A stretch of 49,096 bases of DNA. Source: Nemertoderma westbladi. Lineage: Eukaryota; Xenacoelomorpha; Nemertodermatida; Nemertodermatidae. The notes under the pieces are model-generated. The model ran no database searches. It worked only from the letters and a program-made list of their open reading frames with translations, and was not told the origin of the DNA. The stretch's first letter is position 1. Each line of letters opens with the position of its first letter. The stretch spans positions 1 through 49,096 of the forward strand of contig JAUCBJ010008642.1 of NCBI GenBank assembly GCA_032718475.1, read 5' to 3'. The translations under genes and the position numbers were made by a program. This document shows positions 21,125 to 31,622 of the stretch, piece by piece.

Positions 21125-22768
21125 TGCGTATGGAGTGGGTGTATGACTATTATTTTATCGATTTTATTACATTTTATATGTAAATATTATTATGTACTTT
21201 ATTATAATCGTTTTATTTAATTTTATTTAGTGGAATGTTATTTAGATTATTTAGTAGATTAGTGCAATATATTAGTGTTTATTACGTCCGTAATTACTTA
21301 TAATATATATTTAGTGCGACGGCGAGAAATAATTATTTTTCTCTTTCCTTACTGTCCGTATTATATTATAAATGCGAGACTATAGTAAGATGACATGTCC
21401 GTACTTATTAAAAGTACAATAAAGCCACTACTATATTTAAGTATTATTGGTAGGCAGAGTATTAGGAATGCAAAGTTCAGATCCTCGTGTCTCGGCTAAA
21501 CCAAGCTCTGGGTAGACCTTGGAAACGACTTGCCTCTTCACACTGACATTGCTTCGTGCGATATTGCTCTTCTACCTTATATTAAATAATACATATAGTA
21601 GCGTGATGTCCCTCTAACAGTAGCGTAAAACGCAAATAAATCTGTTAAACCTTTGACCATCTGCAATTCTAGTCGATTAAGATATCGTGGCACCCACCGA
21701 TATACTTGAAAGACAAATTCTAGAATCAGTGGTTAACGTCCCCAGACAAGTTCTGGAACAAAATTGGTGCCCATCTCAAATATTAATTAATTTATATTTA
21801 TAAATCTATAAATCAAAATCTGTAAAATTCAGATCCTTTAACAATTCTAGTCGATTAAGATATCGCAGCACTTACCGATACTCTTAAAAGACAATTTTAT
21901 AGAATTAAGGATCCTATGTCCCCAGACAAGCTCTGGAATCAAATTATGTCAATTTACCATCAAATAATAAAATTCACGGGAATAAATTTGAATTCATATC
22001 TTTAAATGAATTTAATAAATTGTCATTTTGTGCAATTTATAACATTCCCAAAATTCCCTTAATTAATAGGTCACGGGAGCGGAGATTCATCCCATTGAGT
22101 GTGATAGAGTGTGAGAATCTCCAAGATATAGTCAATAGCCGATAAAATTAATAAAATCATGCATAAAGAGGATATTGACAATCAAAGAATTACTATTAAA
22201 TAACATCCCAGATCTGTATGCATGAGAATTACTCTAATTCTACCGCTAGCTTTCCATAATGTCACCATGGCAACACCCACGCTAGAATTAGAAACGAGTT
22301 AAAGGAGCAATAGAAAGCTTGTCCCATTGCCTAGTATAGAGATTACATAGCACTGTTTAGTATCCAAGGATACGCAATAACAACGTGACATTCTAGAAGG
22401 CATTGACTAACAGACAAATGGCCTGTATGTTTGTAATTAGTGACAGTTGTGTGGAGTTTGTGTGGAGTTTGTGCGTTTGTAGGTGAATGCTGCTACTAAA
22501 GTGTGTTTACAGTAGCTAGTCGCAATTGTAAAGTAGACCTAACTCTCATATAAAGAACCTTAAGTAATTTCAAGACTTTGGGACGGACAGTGGAGTGACT
22601 TGTGCCGGTTACCGTGTCGTACTGTTGCCACAACGTTGGCGTAAACACCGCGACAACGGTGCATCGGCGCTGAGGATCCCACTGTCCGGGGTTAGAGAGG
22701 GTTAGGCAGCAACGCCCGCTCGCCTAAAGCTAAACTCATTATAATATTAATAAACTCATATAACAGAT
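21125..22768 (+). other. BEL-1 3' region with ORFx remnant and RNA-like stems
   Basis: AT-rich region after pol. It contains two degenerate copies of a block with AATTCTAGTCGATTAAGATATCG and CCCCAGACAAG-TCTGG (about 21665-21780 and 21840-21960), the damaged ORFx (21916-22145), a 10-bp perfect stem TCTAATTCTA/TAGAATTAGA (22233-22242 with 22283-22292), and a second stem GGACAGTGG/CCACTGTCC (22585-22593 with 22679-22687) about 80 bases before ORF3. The same items appear in BEL-2. Confidence 0.75.
21916..22145 (+). pseudogene. ORFx remnant in BEL-1 (about 76 codons, frameshifted)
   Basis: This matches the intact 76-codon frame at 36174-36404, but is 230 bases long instead of 231: one T is missing in the run near 21946. 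After the shift the second half keeps YNIPKIPLINRSRERRF and ends ECENLQ...NSR before TAA. The protein is small, basic and unrecognised. It sits between pol and ORF3, outside the usual BEL gene set. The three copies in the window differ mostly at third codon positions in the conserved half, which favours past coding. Confidence 0.5.
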
Positions 22769-23215
22769 ATGACGGAGTTGATAGAAGATGATCTTAGTAT
22801 TAGAGAGAGATATACTCTACCTTTACAAGCGTTTGTGGATAACTTGATACGCGGTGAAGCTGATCCAACTACTACGGAGGACGATGGTAGTTATATCGAA
22901 CCGCCTATGTCCCAGGAACAACTTACGCGTGAATTGGATTATAGCAAATTTACCGCTCGCTATACGCATTGTGATAGTACGTATATGGACTTCTTAACTA
23001 CCAGTCATTCTATCGATTTACACGATATGGGCTACGTCAACTCCCAAAGGGAAATGGCACTATTTACATATCCTACCCAGCGGAGGTGGAACGATAAACT
23101 GTAATTCGAATGCGAAAATTCTATTCGAAATCGACTCGAACGAAAAGACGTTCAAGAAGCGGATAAACGTGGTAACTCCAACGTATATTTAGAATTCTTG
23201 GGGGAAGCATTGTAA
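22769..23215 (+). pseudogene. ORF3 of BEL-1, accessory protein of 148 codons with one stop
   Basis: Starts MTELIEDDLSIRERYTL and would end with NSNVYLEFLGEAL at 23213-23215. One in-frame TAA (about 23102) splits it after TQRRWNDKL. The counterpart in BEL-2 (38990-39436) has exactly the same length and reads through this site, but carries its own stop elsewhere, so the ancestor was a whole 148-residue protein. It is acidic at the N-terminus and basic at the C-terminus; no signal peptide or membrane segment is seen, so a classical envelope protein is unlikely. The family is not recognised. Confidence 0.7.
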
Positions 23216-24200
23216 CACCGAATAAATATCACCCGCTTCTCCTCTACAGGACGTACGTCTTTGATATTATTGTGACACATGCCCTAGACCTAACCAACAA
23301 ACGGAAAGACGTAAACATCCGCGGAGACGTTGCGCTAAACACAGTTTTACGCGTTATACTTACGGGAGTTTCGAGCGAAACCTGTTCGACGTATCACCTA
23401 CGATCGCCCGTCTCAAATGATCGCTAGATGGACCCATGATCAGAGTTCCAGAATACTCGGTCAGACCTCCTCCTTCCCTGGTGAGACCTCGGACTCTTGA
23501 TCCTATTAGTGTTACGGATCCTCCCGAGCTGTATTCACTGTTCAAAGATCTAGTGTTACCCTAACAATTAATCGGTAACACTCCAGCAGTGAGCTCTAGC
23601 TGGTCACCCATCTTACCTAGCCGTATTGGGAAGCGGACACCTAATATCGCCATTAAACTGTGTAGTCGCCCAGTTTAACGCGATACAACCCTTCATCAAG
23701 GCGGAGGAGAGCGTTGTACGAAAAGAGTTAAACGCTATTCTACACAGATCAGAAGGGAAACTTGCATTTGTTCAGATGAACGTAAGTTGTAACAGCAAGT
23801 CCAAGCGATAAACGAATTGGCTTTATCCCAGTTCGATTGGGAAATCCAGAATCTATAGGACGATATCGAGCTTGGATGACTCTATTCTCAGCGAGAGTTT
23901 TGGACGAGCGTATCCAACTATGAGCGGAGGAAAATCAGCTCGAGGAGAAACATATCGAAACGGCGGATACCCCGACTATAATCCTATACCTTCTGATGCA
24001 ATTATATTGCACCCTTTACCTAGGAGTTATAGCCCTCCTTGTAAAGTGGCTCGCCCCAAAGAGAAAAAGACTCTGGCCAGCTTTAAAAAACTGCGTAAAC
24101 GCCGTCCGCGCAAGAAAGACTAACTGTTTAGAGTATTTTGTATGTTAGAAACTGTGATTTTGTATATTTTATAGACTTAAATCCCATTTTCTGGGAGCGG
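23216..24200 (+). other. BEL-1 distal 3' region with decayed coding segments
   Basis: Between ORF3 and the 3' LTR there are short open segments in different phases: a Pro-rich one near 23431-23560 (RPPPSLVRPRTLDPISV), one near 23626-23811 (FNAIQPFIKAEESVVRKEL), and a basic-ended one at 23872-24123. Together they suggest one or two older genes now broken by stops and shifts. The segment is absent from BEL-2, where a deletion joins the end of ORF3 to the middle of the LTR. A short purine-rich GGGAGCGG (24193-24200) directly before the LTR could act as the polypurine primer site. Confidence 0.55.
23872..24123 (+). CDS. Small basic protein frame near the BEL-1 3' LTR
   Basis: 83 codons ending 77 bases before the 3' LTR. 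The first half is Ser/Gly/Tyr-rich (RAYPTMSGGKSARGE), the middle has an LHPLPRSYSPP segment, and the last 20 residues are strongly basic (FKKLRKRRPRKKD). Such a tail could bind nucleic acid or act as a nuclear localisation signal. It may be the C-terminus of a longer broken gene, because upstream segments in other phases look coding. No homologue is recognised, and BEL-2 lacks the region. Confidence 0.4.
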   Translation: MDDSILSESFGRAYPTMSGGKSARGETYRNGGYPDYNPIPSDAIILHPLPRSYSPPCKVARPKEKKTLASFKKLRKRRPRKKD

Positions 24201-25691
24201 TGTAAAAGCTTTTGTGGGATGACTAGCTCGTTTGCCTTGCTAAACAGTTCCCCCCCCAATCGCTGGAATACTCTCAAAGGGATCTGGCTTGAATGGCAAG
24301 CTGCCTGTTGGTTGGCTAGATTGCTCTTCCCTGGATGAAAGCTCTTAATAAGCCTACCGGACATATCTGCCAATAAGATTGGAGCTAGTTCTGATTTTGT
24401 CCAATACCACGCTACTGAACTGAAAATCCCATCTGTATGCTCTTTCTCTGTGTTGAACGGGAGCCTGTTCCACGTAGTTAAAGTTCTTAGTATTTCATCA
24501 TTCAGTAGTCACGAGATTACCTCTAAGCCAGAAAGAACGGCATTAGAATTGTTTTCCCTAATTTTTATACGAAATATTAGTGGGCATAGATTATAGAAAG
24601 TATAACTGTTATCGATTCACATATCATTACGATCTTATGTCACATATCACAACAACTTAACAATTCACGGCCTACAATTCGGTTCATATCTTTTATATCA
24701 TATCTTAACCTACCGTCTTACTGCTTTTATTGTTTGTAATTATTTGTATCAGTTGGTTTGATGTTATTATTTGGAAAATATCAACGAACATCCCAAATTT
24801 CCCAATTTTCTTGATGCACTACAGCTTAGAGAGACAGTTTACTTATAACGATTGCGACTTTATTATTGTGGTTTGTATTGAATCTAATGTTATTTGATAG
24901 CCACTACAGGAGTCAATTGCTGATCTCTTTATGTGTGATCAAAGTCAGTAACTGTCGGCAAACCAGTGAGCAGTATTGTGCGGTACCGGTAGTGCGTGTG
25001 ATCGTGATTGTGATTGATAACTAAGCATTCCTAAAGAATGTGCCTCATACTTGAATTCTAAGCCATATAGTTGTGTGTAGTATAAGTCACAGCTCTGTTT
25101 ACATAGATAGAGCGCCACGTCCTAAAGGAACTGCTAATATTTCCCGAAAGTGAATAATATTTGTCAGAGATTATATATTACTGATCAATCGAATAATATA
25201 CGAAGGCTTCACTGCAATAAATCTAAGCCATCCGAATCCAGTCTCCCGGGCGTAGCCATCGGGTGAATGAACGCGCACAGGCTGGCTTCGGCTAATATTG
25301 TGTTTGTTTTATATTAAATCTTGTCATTCGTATAAAAATTAATTTATCAACAAAGACATATAAATTTTGGCAGGTTAAACTGCTGAAGGTCTAAAAAGCG
25401 CGTACAATAACAGTTATAGATCTTATTGCAGTAAGCAATAAGGTTGCCAAGTACCGGTCGACCGGTAAACCTGAACCGATACTTCGGTAGGTCGGTAGGC
25501 CTAACTGTCGGAACCGGTACTGCTGTACAAGTACATTTAGTATTATTCGATTTGATTGTTGTATACCGGTAGGTCTCGATATTAAATCGGGGACGCCTGG
25601 TTTTTATTGGGATTTTACTTAGGTCTATTTCTGTCAGTTTTATTTACTAGTAAGTTAATATTGAGTTGAAGACGTGTAAAAAGCGCGTACA
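24201..25691 (+). repeat. BEL-1 3' LTR with an extra 273-bp leader piece
   Basis: 24201-25406 is the LTR proper, nearly identical to 7228-8434. It does not stop at the LTR end: 25407-25679 repeats the first 273 bases of the leader (8435-8707), and the element then closes with AAAGCGCGTACA (25680-25691), a second copy of the LTR terminus. The 5-bp target repeat follows at once, so integration used this chimeric end. Confidence 0.88.
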
Positions 25692-25696
25692 TACAC
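25692..25696 (+). repeat. Right target-site duplication of BEL-1 (TACAC)
   Basis: Pairs with 7223-7227. The following CATAGACTGCGTGTTTGTGG continues the satellite monomer interrupted at 7228. Confidence 0.93.
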
Positions 25697-26070
25697 CATA
25701 GACTGCGTGTTTGTGGAAAACTCTGACCAATCTGCAATTTCTCAGTCTGCCGCTAGAGGGTGAAATGTCTCAAGTGAAATTCTTCTCCAATTTCGTTGTT
25801 TCTAATGCTTTTTTGCTTATACTCGGGAAGGGCATGATGACCATAGGCTGTTTGTATGGGGAGGACGCTAACCAGTCTGCGGATTTCCAGTCTACTGCTA
25901 GGGTGCGAAAAATCTGAATCTGAAAAGTAAAAACATTCTCACATTTATTTATTAAAAATGCTTTTACGCTTATAATTGTCTGAGGTATACTGTACTACAT
26001 CATAAGGCTGCATCTATGTGAAGGACGTTGACCAGTGTAGATATCTGAAAAGTAAAACAGCATCAGTTTT
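25697..26070 (+). repeat. Satellite array D (right part)
   Basis: Continuation of array D after BEL-1: two monomers with boxes near 25748 (CCGCTAGAGGGTG) and 25895 (a decayed GCTAGGGTGCG), then the same terminal half-monomer (GATATCTGAAAAGTAAAAC) that closes arrays C and E. Confidence 0.88.
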
Positions 26071-26645
26071 TTGTTTGAGAGAACACTCTCAATCATATGA
26101 AGTTTTGTTAAGTTAATTAATTAATTAATGTTTGGAATGGTGAATAGGCTTGTGAACTAGAAAGCCGTGGCCCGAAGGGCCACTGGCTTTCTAGTCTATA
26201 TATATAAATATCATGTGTCTGTCTGTCTGTCTGTTTGTCTGTCCAAGCTATACGTTTCTACACACAAGCACCAATCGGAGCTCGCGATACATCGAACGAA
26301 AGCTCTCGTCACGAGCACGTGCACTGTCGCTATCTCGAGTCTTATTTTGCGCGTTTGTTTGCGTGAATGCAGATTTCGTGAATTTGGTACCGGTAGCGCG
26401 GTAGGCCTAGCAGTTCATTCTGTCACTCTACATGTTGGGTCTCGACTATTATGCTACTTTTTGATGCGCATCTACGTGATGCAGACTGCCCCGAGCACAT
26501 GGACGCGAAACGTCGTTATATCGAGGCGAATTTTATGCATTATTTATGTGTGAATGCGTATTTGTGGTCAAATTTGGCTATTATTCCATAACCATTTTCA
26601 GCCAAATTTTTCAACCAGCAGGAAGCGTTATAACAGCGGTTGCAC
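26071..26645 (+). repeat. Hairpin-microsatellite-tail module, copy 4
   Basis: The same order as at 5010: GAGAG/CTCTC pair, (TTAA)n, hairpin at 26157-26194 with CTAG at both ends, TATATATAAATAT, (TCTG)n microsatellite at 26214-26243, and the conserved tail. After the shared tail an additional stretch (about 26465-26620) resembles a second, diverged tail (CCGAGCACATGGACGCGAAACG, TGTGTGAATGCGTATTTGTGG), so this copy seems to hold two tails. Confidence 0.8.
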
Positions 26646-28241
26646 CAACAGACTCAATCTGTTCTAAATGATACTTTGCAGATACGTTCCTGACCATAGA
26701 CTGTGTGTTTGGGAAGACACTGATCAATCTGCAGTTCTCCAGTCTGCCGCTAGGGGGCGAAATGTCAGAAACTGAAAACCTTCTCCCATTTCGTTATTAT
26801 TAATGCCTTTTAGCTGATCGTGGCAGAGGTCTACTATACCATAGACTGTGTGTTTTCGGAGAATGCCGACTAATCTGCAATTCCCCAGTCTGCCGCTAGG
26901 GGGAGAAATATCTGAAAGTGAAAACCTTATCCCATTTCGTTGTTTATAATGATTTTTTGCTGATACTTGGCAGAAGTCGACTACACCATAGACTGCGTGT
27001 TTGTAGAGAACTCTGAATAATCTGAAATTCCTCTGTCTGCCGGTAGGGGGCGCAATGTCTGAAAGTGAAAACCTTCACCCATTTCGTTGTTTTCACTGCG
27101 TTTTTGCTGATTCTTGGCAGAGGTCTACTACACCAAGACTGCGTGTTTGGGGAGGAGCTAGAACAAGTCTGCATTTCTCCAGTCTACCGCTAGGGGGCCA
27201 AATGTCTGAAAGTGAAAACCTTATCTCATTTCGTTATTAATAATGCTTTTAGGCTGACACTTGGCAGATGCGTATTACACTAAACAAGGTGTGTGTCTGA
27301 AGAGGACGCCGAACAACCTGCAGTTCTCTATTTGGCCGCTAGGGGGCGAAATGTTTGAACGTGAAAACCTTATCCCATTTTGATGTTTATAATGTTTTTA
27401 GGCTGATACTTGTCAGAGGTCTACTACATCAAAGACTGCGTGTTTGTGGAGAACTAAGACCAATCTGCAATAGCTCTGCCTGCCGCTAGGGGGCGCAATG
27501 TCTGAAAGTGAAAACCTTTATGCATTTCATTGTTTATAATGCTTTTTTGCTGATACTTGGCAGAGGTCTACTACACCATAGACTGTGTGTTTGGGGAGGA
27601 GCTAGAACCAGTCTGCATTTATCCAGTCTACCGCTTGGGGGCCAAATGTCTGAAAGTGAAAACCTTATCCCATTTCGTTATTAATATGATTTCAGGCTGA
27701 CACTTGCCAGATGTGTAGTACACCATAGGGTGTGTGTCTAGGTAAGACGCCGAACAAACTGCAGTTCTCCATTCGGCCGCTAGGGGGCGAATTGTCTGAA
27801 AGTGAAAACCTTATCCCGTTTCGTTGTTTCTAATGCTTTTAGGCTGATACTTGTCAGAGGTCTACTACACCAAAGACTGCGTGTTTGTGGAAAACCTGAC
27901 CAATCTGCAATTTCTCAGTCTGCCGCTAGAGGGTGAAATGTCTCAAGTGAAATCCTTCTCCCATTTTGTTGTTTCTAATGCTTTTTTGCTTATACTTGGG
28001 AAAGGCATGCTTGACCATAGGCTGTTTGTATGGGGAGGACGCTAACCAGTCTGCGGATTTCCAGTCTACTGCTAGGGTGCGAAATATCTGAATCTGAAAA
28101 GTAAAAACTCTCTCACATTTATTTATTAAAAATGCTTTTACGCTGATAATTGTCAGAGGTCTACTGTACTACAACATAAGGCTGCATCTATGTGAAGGAC
28201 GTTGACCAGTGTAGATATCTGAAAAAGTAAAACAGCATCAG
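26646..28241 (+). repeat. Satellite array E
   Basis: About ten monomers with boxes near 26747, 26894, 27040, 27187, 27334, 27482, 27631, 27778, 27922 and 28068. The order of variants closely follows array C (3440-5000), and long stretches are nearly identical, so arrays C and E are copies of one larger unit. It is cut at 28242 by BEL-2 and resumes at 40232. Confidence 0.9.
28237..28241 (+). repeat. Left target-site duplication of BEL-2 (ATCAG)
   Basis: ATCAG directly precedes the 5' LTR and is repeated at 40232-40236. Ignoring the element restores AACAGCATCAGTCTTTTGTT, the sequence seen uninterrupted near 5000 and 26060. Confidence 0.93.
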
Positions 28242-29420
28242 TGTAAAAGCTTTTGTGGGATATAACTGGCCCTTTTGCTCCGCAATCCAGTTTCCCCCAA
28301 TGCGCTCAAATACTCTAAAAACTCCCTAACTCAAATGATACGATCTACCAGCTGATTGGCTGATTTGCTGTACGCATGGCCTCTTTGTTCTGTTCGATCA
28401 ACCAATCAGAACAACGATCAACCAAGCAGAGTGATTCATCCTTGTGTTGGCGAGGGGGTGCAAACGCTAGGGTGGTTTGGCATTTTGGACCATTTGGGAC
28501 CTGTAGAATCTGGAGCTCTGCCAATGAGAGCTATTTCTTTTTGTGTTGAAAGCTACCTGCAACAGCCCACAGGGATCAGTGTGTTGGTTTTCCTAGCCCA
28601 GAACATCGGCTGTGGAATGATTCTGTGTTTCAGACTTTAGCCAACATTAGTACGGCTTTAATTATAGGAACACATAACTGTTATCGGGCAAACTCAAACG
28701 ACACAAACTCAAACTCATATTGTCAAACCTTTCACCGCATTATTGTACTGCTATTTACTGTTGGTTATTAATTGTATCAGTTGATTGAATATTGTTATTT
28801 GGAGAATATCGATAATTGATCATAAAACCCCAATCTTCTTGATACACTAAAGGTTAGAGAGACCGGTTACATATAGCAATTGCGACTTACATTATATTGG
28901 TTTGTAGTGAGTTGAATGCTATTTCATAGGCCCTACAAATGTCGGTTGCTATTCTCTTTATATATGATTAAAATCAGTGAAGATCGGCAGATTAGTGTGC
29001 AGTATTGTGCGGTAGTGTGTATGAGCTTGACTGATAACAAAGCATCTCCTAAAGAATGCGCCTTATGTGTAAATCCTAAGCCATCCCGTTGTGTTTAGTA
29101 TAAGTAACTCTGTTTACATATTTAGAGCGCCACGTCCTAAAGGAACTGCTAATATTTCCCGAAAGTGAATAATATTTGTCAGAGATTATATATTAATGAT
29201 CAATCGAATGGTACAGTAGGCCTACACCGCAATAAGATTAAAGCTTCCGAATCCAGTCTCCCGGGTATATCCAACGGGTAAATGGTCGCGCATAGGCTGG
29301 CTTCGGCTAATGTAGTGTTTATTTGTATCAAATACTCGTCATAGGCTAAAGTCGATTTATAACCTAGAAGACATCTAAATTTGGCAGGTTAAACTGGTAA
29401 AGGTCTGAAAAACGCGAACA
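28242..29420 (+). repeat. BEL-2 5' LTR
   Basis: About 1.18 kb from TGTAAAAGC to ACGCGAACA. The first 20 bases equal those of BEL-1; the next 400 differ substantially, while the later part is alignable (TTATTTCCCGAAAGTG, GAGCGCCACGTCC, GGCAGGTTAAACTG). The right part matches 39463-40231 almost base for base, with only scattered changes, so this insertion is also young. Confidence 0.88.
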
Positions 29421-31622
29421 ATAACAGTTATCGTTTCTTTATTGCAACGTAGGCAATAAAGCACAAAAGTACCGGTCGACCGGTAACCTGTAGGCCTGAC
29501 TACCTAACCACCCGAACCGGTACTTACTTACTGTACAGGTACAGCAGTATTATTCGATTTTGATAATTATATACCGGTAGGTCTTGATATTAAATCGGGG
29601 ATGCCTGGTTTTTATTGGGATTTTACTTAGGCCTATTTCTGTCAGTTTTATTTACTTGTAAGTTAATATTGAGCAGAAGACGTGTAAGCCTGCGCAGATT
29701 GTACAGATAATTTGTAGGCTGGATTGTTGTCTGGCTGTTGTTAGGTCTGAAGAGATTGCAGTGTGTGTAGAGCATCTGTCCGATAAAGTGCTAGTTAGGA
29801 ACGTAGGGGCATCTTGAGTTGTAAGGTAAACCCCCCTGAAAGAATAAGTCGTACTACTAGGTTAGAACGCATACTAACTAACTATTTCGGAGACTGCATA
29901 TACTGTAGTTTGTTTAGGCTTGATAGTAGTCTGCCAGCGTTTAGTCTGTATTTTGTTTGTGTAGTTTGTACGGGTAGCGTAATATTTCTTATTAGGATAA
30001 TTTGTAGGCTGGATTGTTGTCTGGCTGTTGTTAGGTCTGAAGGGACTGCCGTGTGTGTAGAGTATACGTCCGATAAAGTGCTAGTTAGGAACGTAGGGGC
30101 ATCTTTGAGTTGTAAGGTAAATCCCCTGAAAGAATAAGTCGTACTACTCGGTTAGAACGCATACTAACTAACTATTTCGGAGACTGCATATACTGTAGTT
30201 TGTTTAGGCTTGATAGTAGTCTGCCAGCGTTTAGTCTGTATTTTGTTTGAATAGTCTGTACGCGTAGCGTAATATTTATTATTCAGAGTTTATGCGATTA
30301 TTCGCAACATTCATATCCCCAAGTTTATTCCTACAGTAATTGTGCTTGTTATACATACCGTTATAGTTAAATTAACCCCGGTACTACATCAGGGCTGCTC
30401 GGCGTAGGTAAAGACTGGTGATTTTGTGCTCTGGTCACTCCGGCAGATACTGTGGTTCTTTTAGCTGTACAAGTATTTTTAACTGCTGGTTATTTGTTAT
30501 ACAAGTACTTGTACCTAATTTAGGGTTTAGTGTACAGTGCTTTCCGAAGATAATTAGTGTGTAGGCAGTATATTTGTGTTGTAAAGTGGTTAATAGGCAC
30601 GTTGGCTCTGGTAGGCCGCGGTAATTAACTTCTAGGTAGGAACACTCCGTGAAACATAACGTAGTACTTATAGCGATACGGCTATAAGTCATCAGACGGT
30701 GGTATTTTTCCTATCTGGACAACGCAGTATATTTACTATTGCTTTATTATTCTCAAATACCGTAGTATCCTGTCCGTTGTAATAACCAGAAATTCTAACC
30801 CTTTGTTAGGCTGGTTTGTAGATTCCCTGTAAAATTAACCCTAAAAATTCGTACGTGTAATTTTTTGTGTTCATTTAGAGATTGTAATCTCACCCTGTAT
30901 TGTACGTAATTCGTAGATAAGTAACTTAGGCCAGTAGAATTATTTGTTTTAGTGTCCAATAAGTAGCACTTCACTGAGAGCGCACAGCTTCTGTGTAGTG
31001 ATTACTTCCCAGAAATAATAAATCTATTTCAATATTGTAACAAAACCCCTCATACGGGTATATATATTATAAATCAACCCAAATCGATTTATAAAATAGT
31101 AGGCCTGTCATACAACAATTAGGTCTTAATATCAGTTGGACTACTGCTTAAATAACGGTAATAAAGTAAAGTAAAGTAACTAAGTAACCCTTAAAATTCA
31201 GAAATTCAATTATTCTAAAATAATTGACATCCCGGTATTTACAATAGGCTTATTATATTTATTCTATAAATCTAAGCTGAAATTATATACCGGTACTGGT
31301 ATTCTGTAATTAATTCTAGTCTATAATTATACTTATATATACTATAAGTGTAAGCTGTATACCGGTATTCACGATAGGCTTATTATATATTTATATATAT
31401 TTGTGCTGAAATTATATACCGGTATTCTGTGACAAACCTAGTCTGTAATAATACTTATATATACTATAAGTGTATACCGGTATTCTAAAATATTGTGTAT
31501 ATATATCACGTTACACTGAGTCACGGTATCGATAATTAATTACTAGGCTAACAGTCATACTGAATTACTAGACTTGCTTTAACTGTATTTATAGCAGAAG
31601 GCATTCAACTGTATAAACAAAC
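29421..31622 (+). promoter_or_regulatory. BEL-2 long untranslated leader
   Basis: Mirrors BEL-1: the 16-base palindrome TACCGGTCGACCGGTA at 29470-29485 (50 bases after the LTR), a direct duplication of about 290 bp (29714 and 30004), and five CCGGTA-centred palindromes near 31230, 31288, 31359, 31417 and 31474 before the ATG. Sequence between these landmarks is diverged, which makes their conservation noticeable. Confidence 0.7.

Larger units (their letters stand above)
7228..25691 (+). mobile_element. BEL-1: 18.5-kb BEL/Pao LTR retrotransposon, damaged
   Basis: The element starts TGTAAAAGC, ends GCGCGTACA and is flanked by the 5-bp repeat TACAC. The order LTR, long leader, Gag, protease, RT, RNase H, integrase, accessory region, LTR matches BEL/Pao, where integrase follows RNase H. 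The body is unusually long, because of a 2-kb leader, a 3-kb 3' region and a 2.5-kb DNA insertion inside RT. The LTR copies differ at only a handful of positions by eye, so integration looks recent. The coding region nevertheless has the DNA insertion, an in-frame stop near 18453 and a frameshift near 18920, so it cannot make its own polymerase as read. Confidence 0.93.

Noticed and set aside
22769-24123. Envelope-like gene after integrase in BEL-1
   Set aside because: No signal peptide, membrane span, cysteine pattern or furin-like site could be seen in ORF3 or the later frames.
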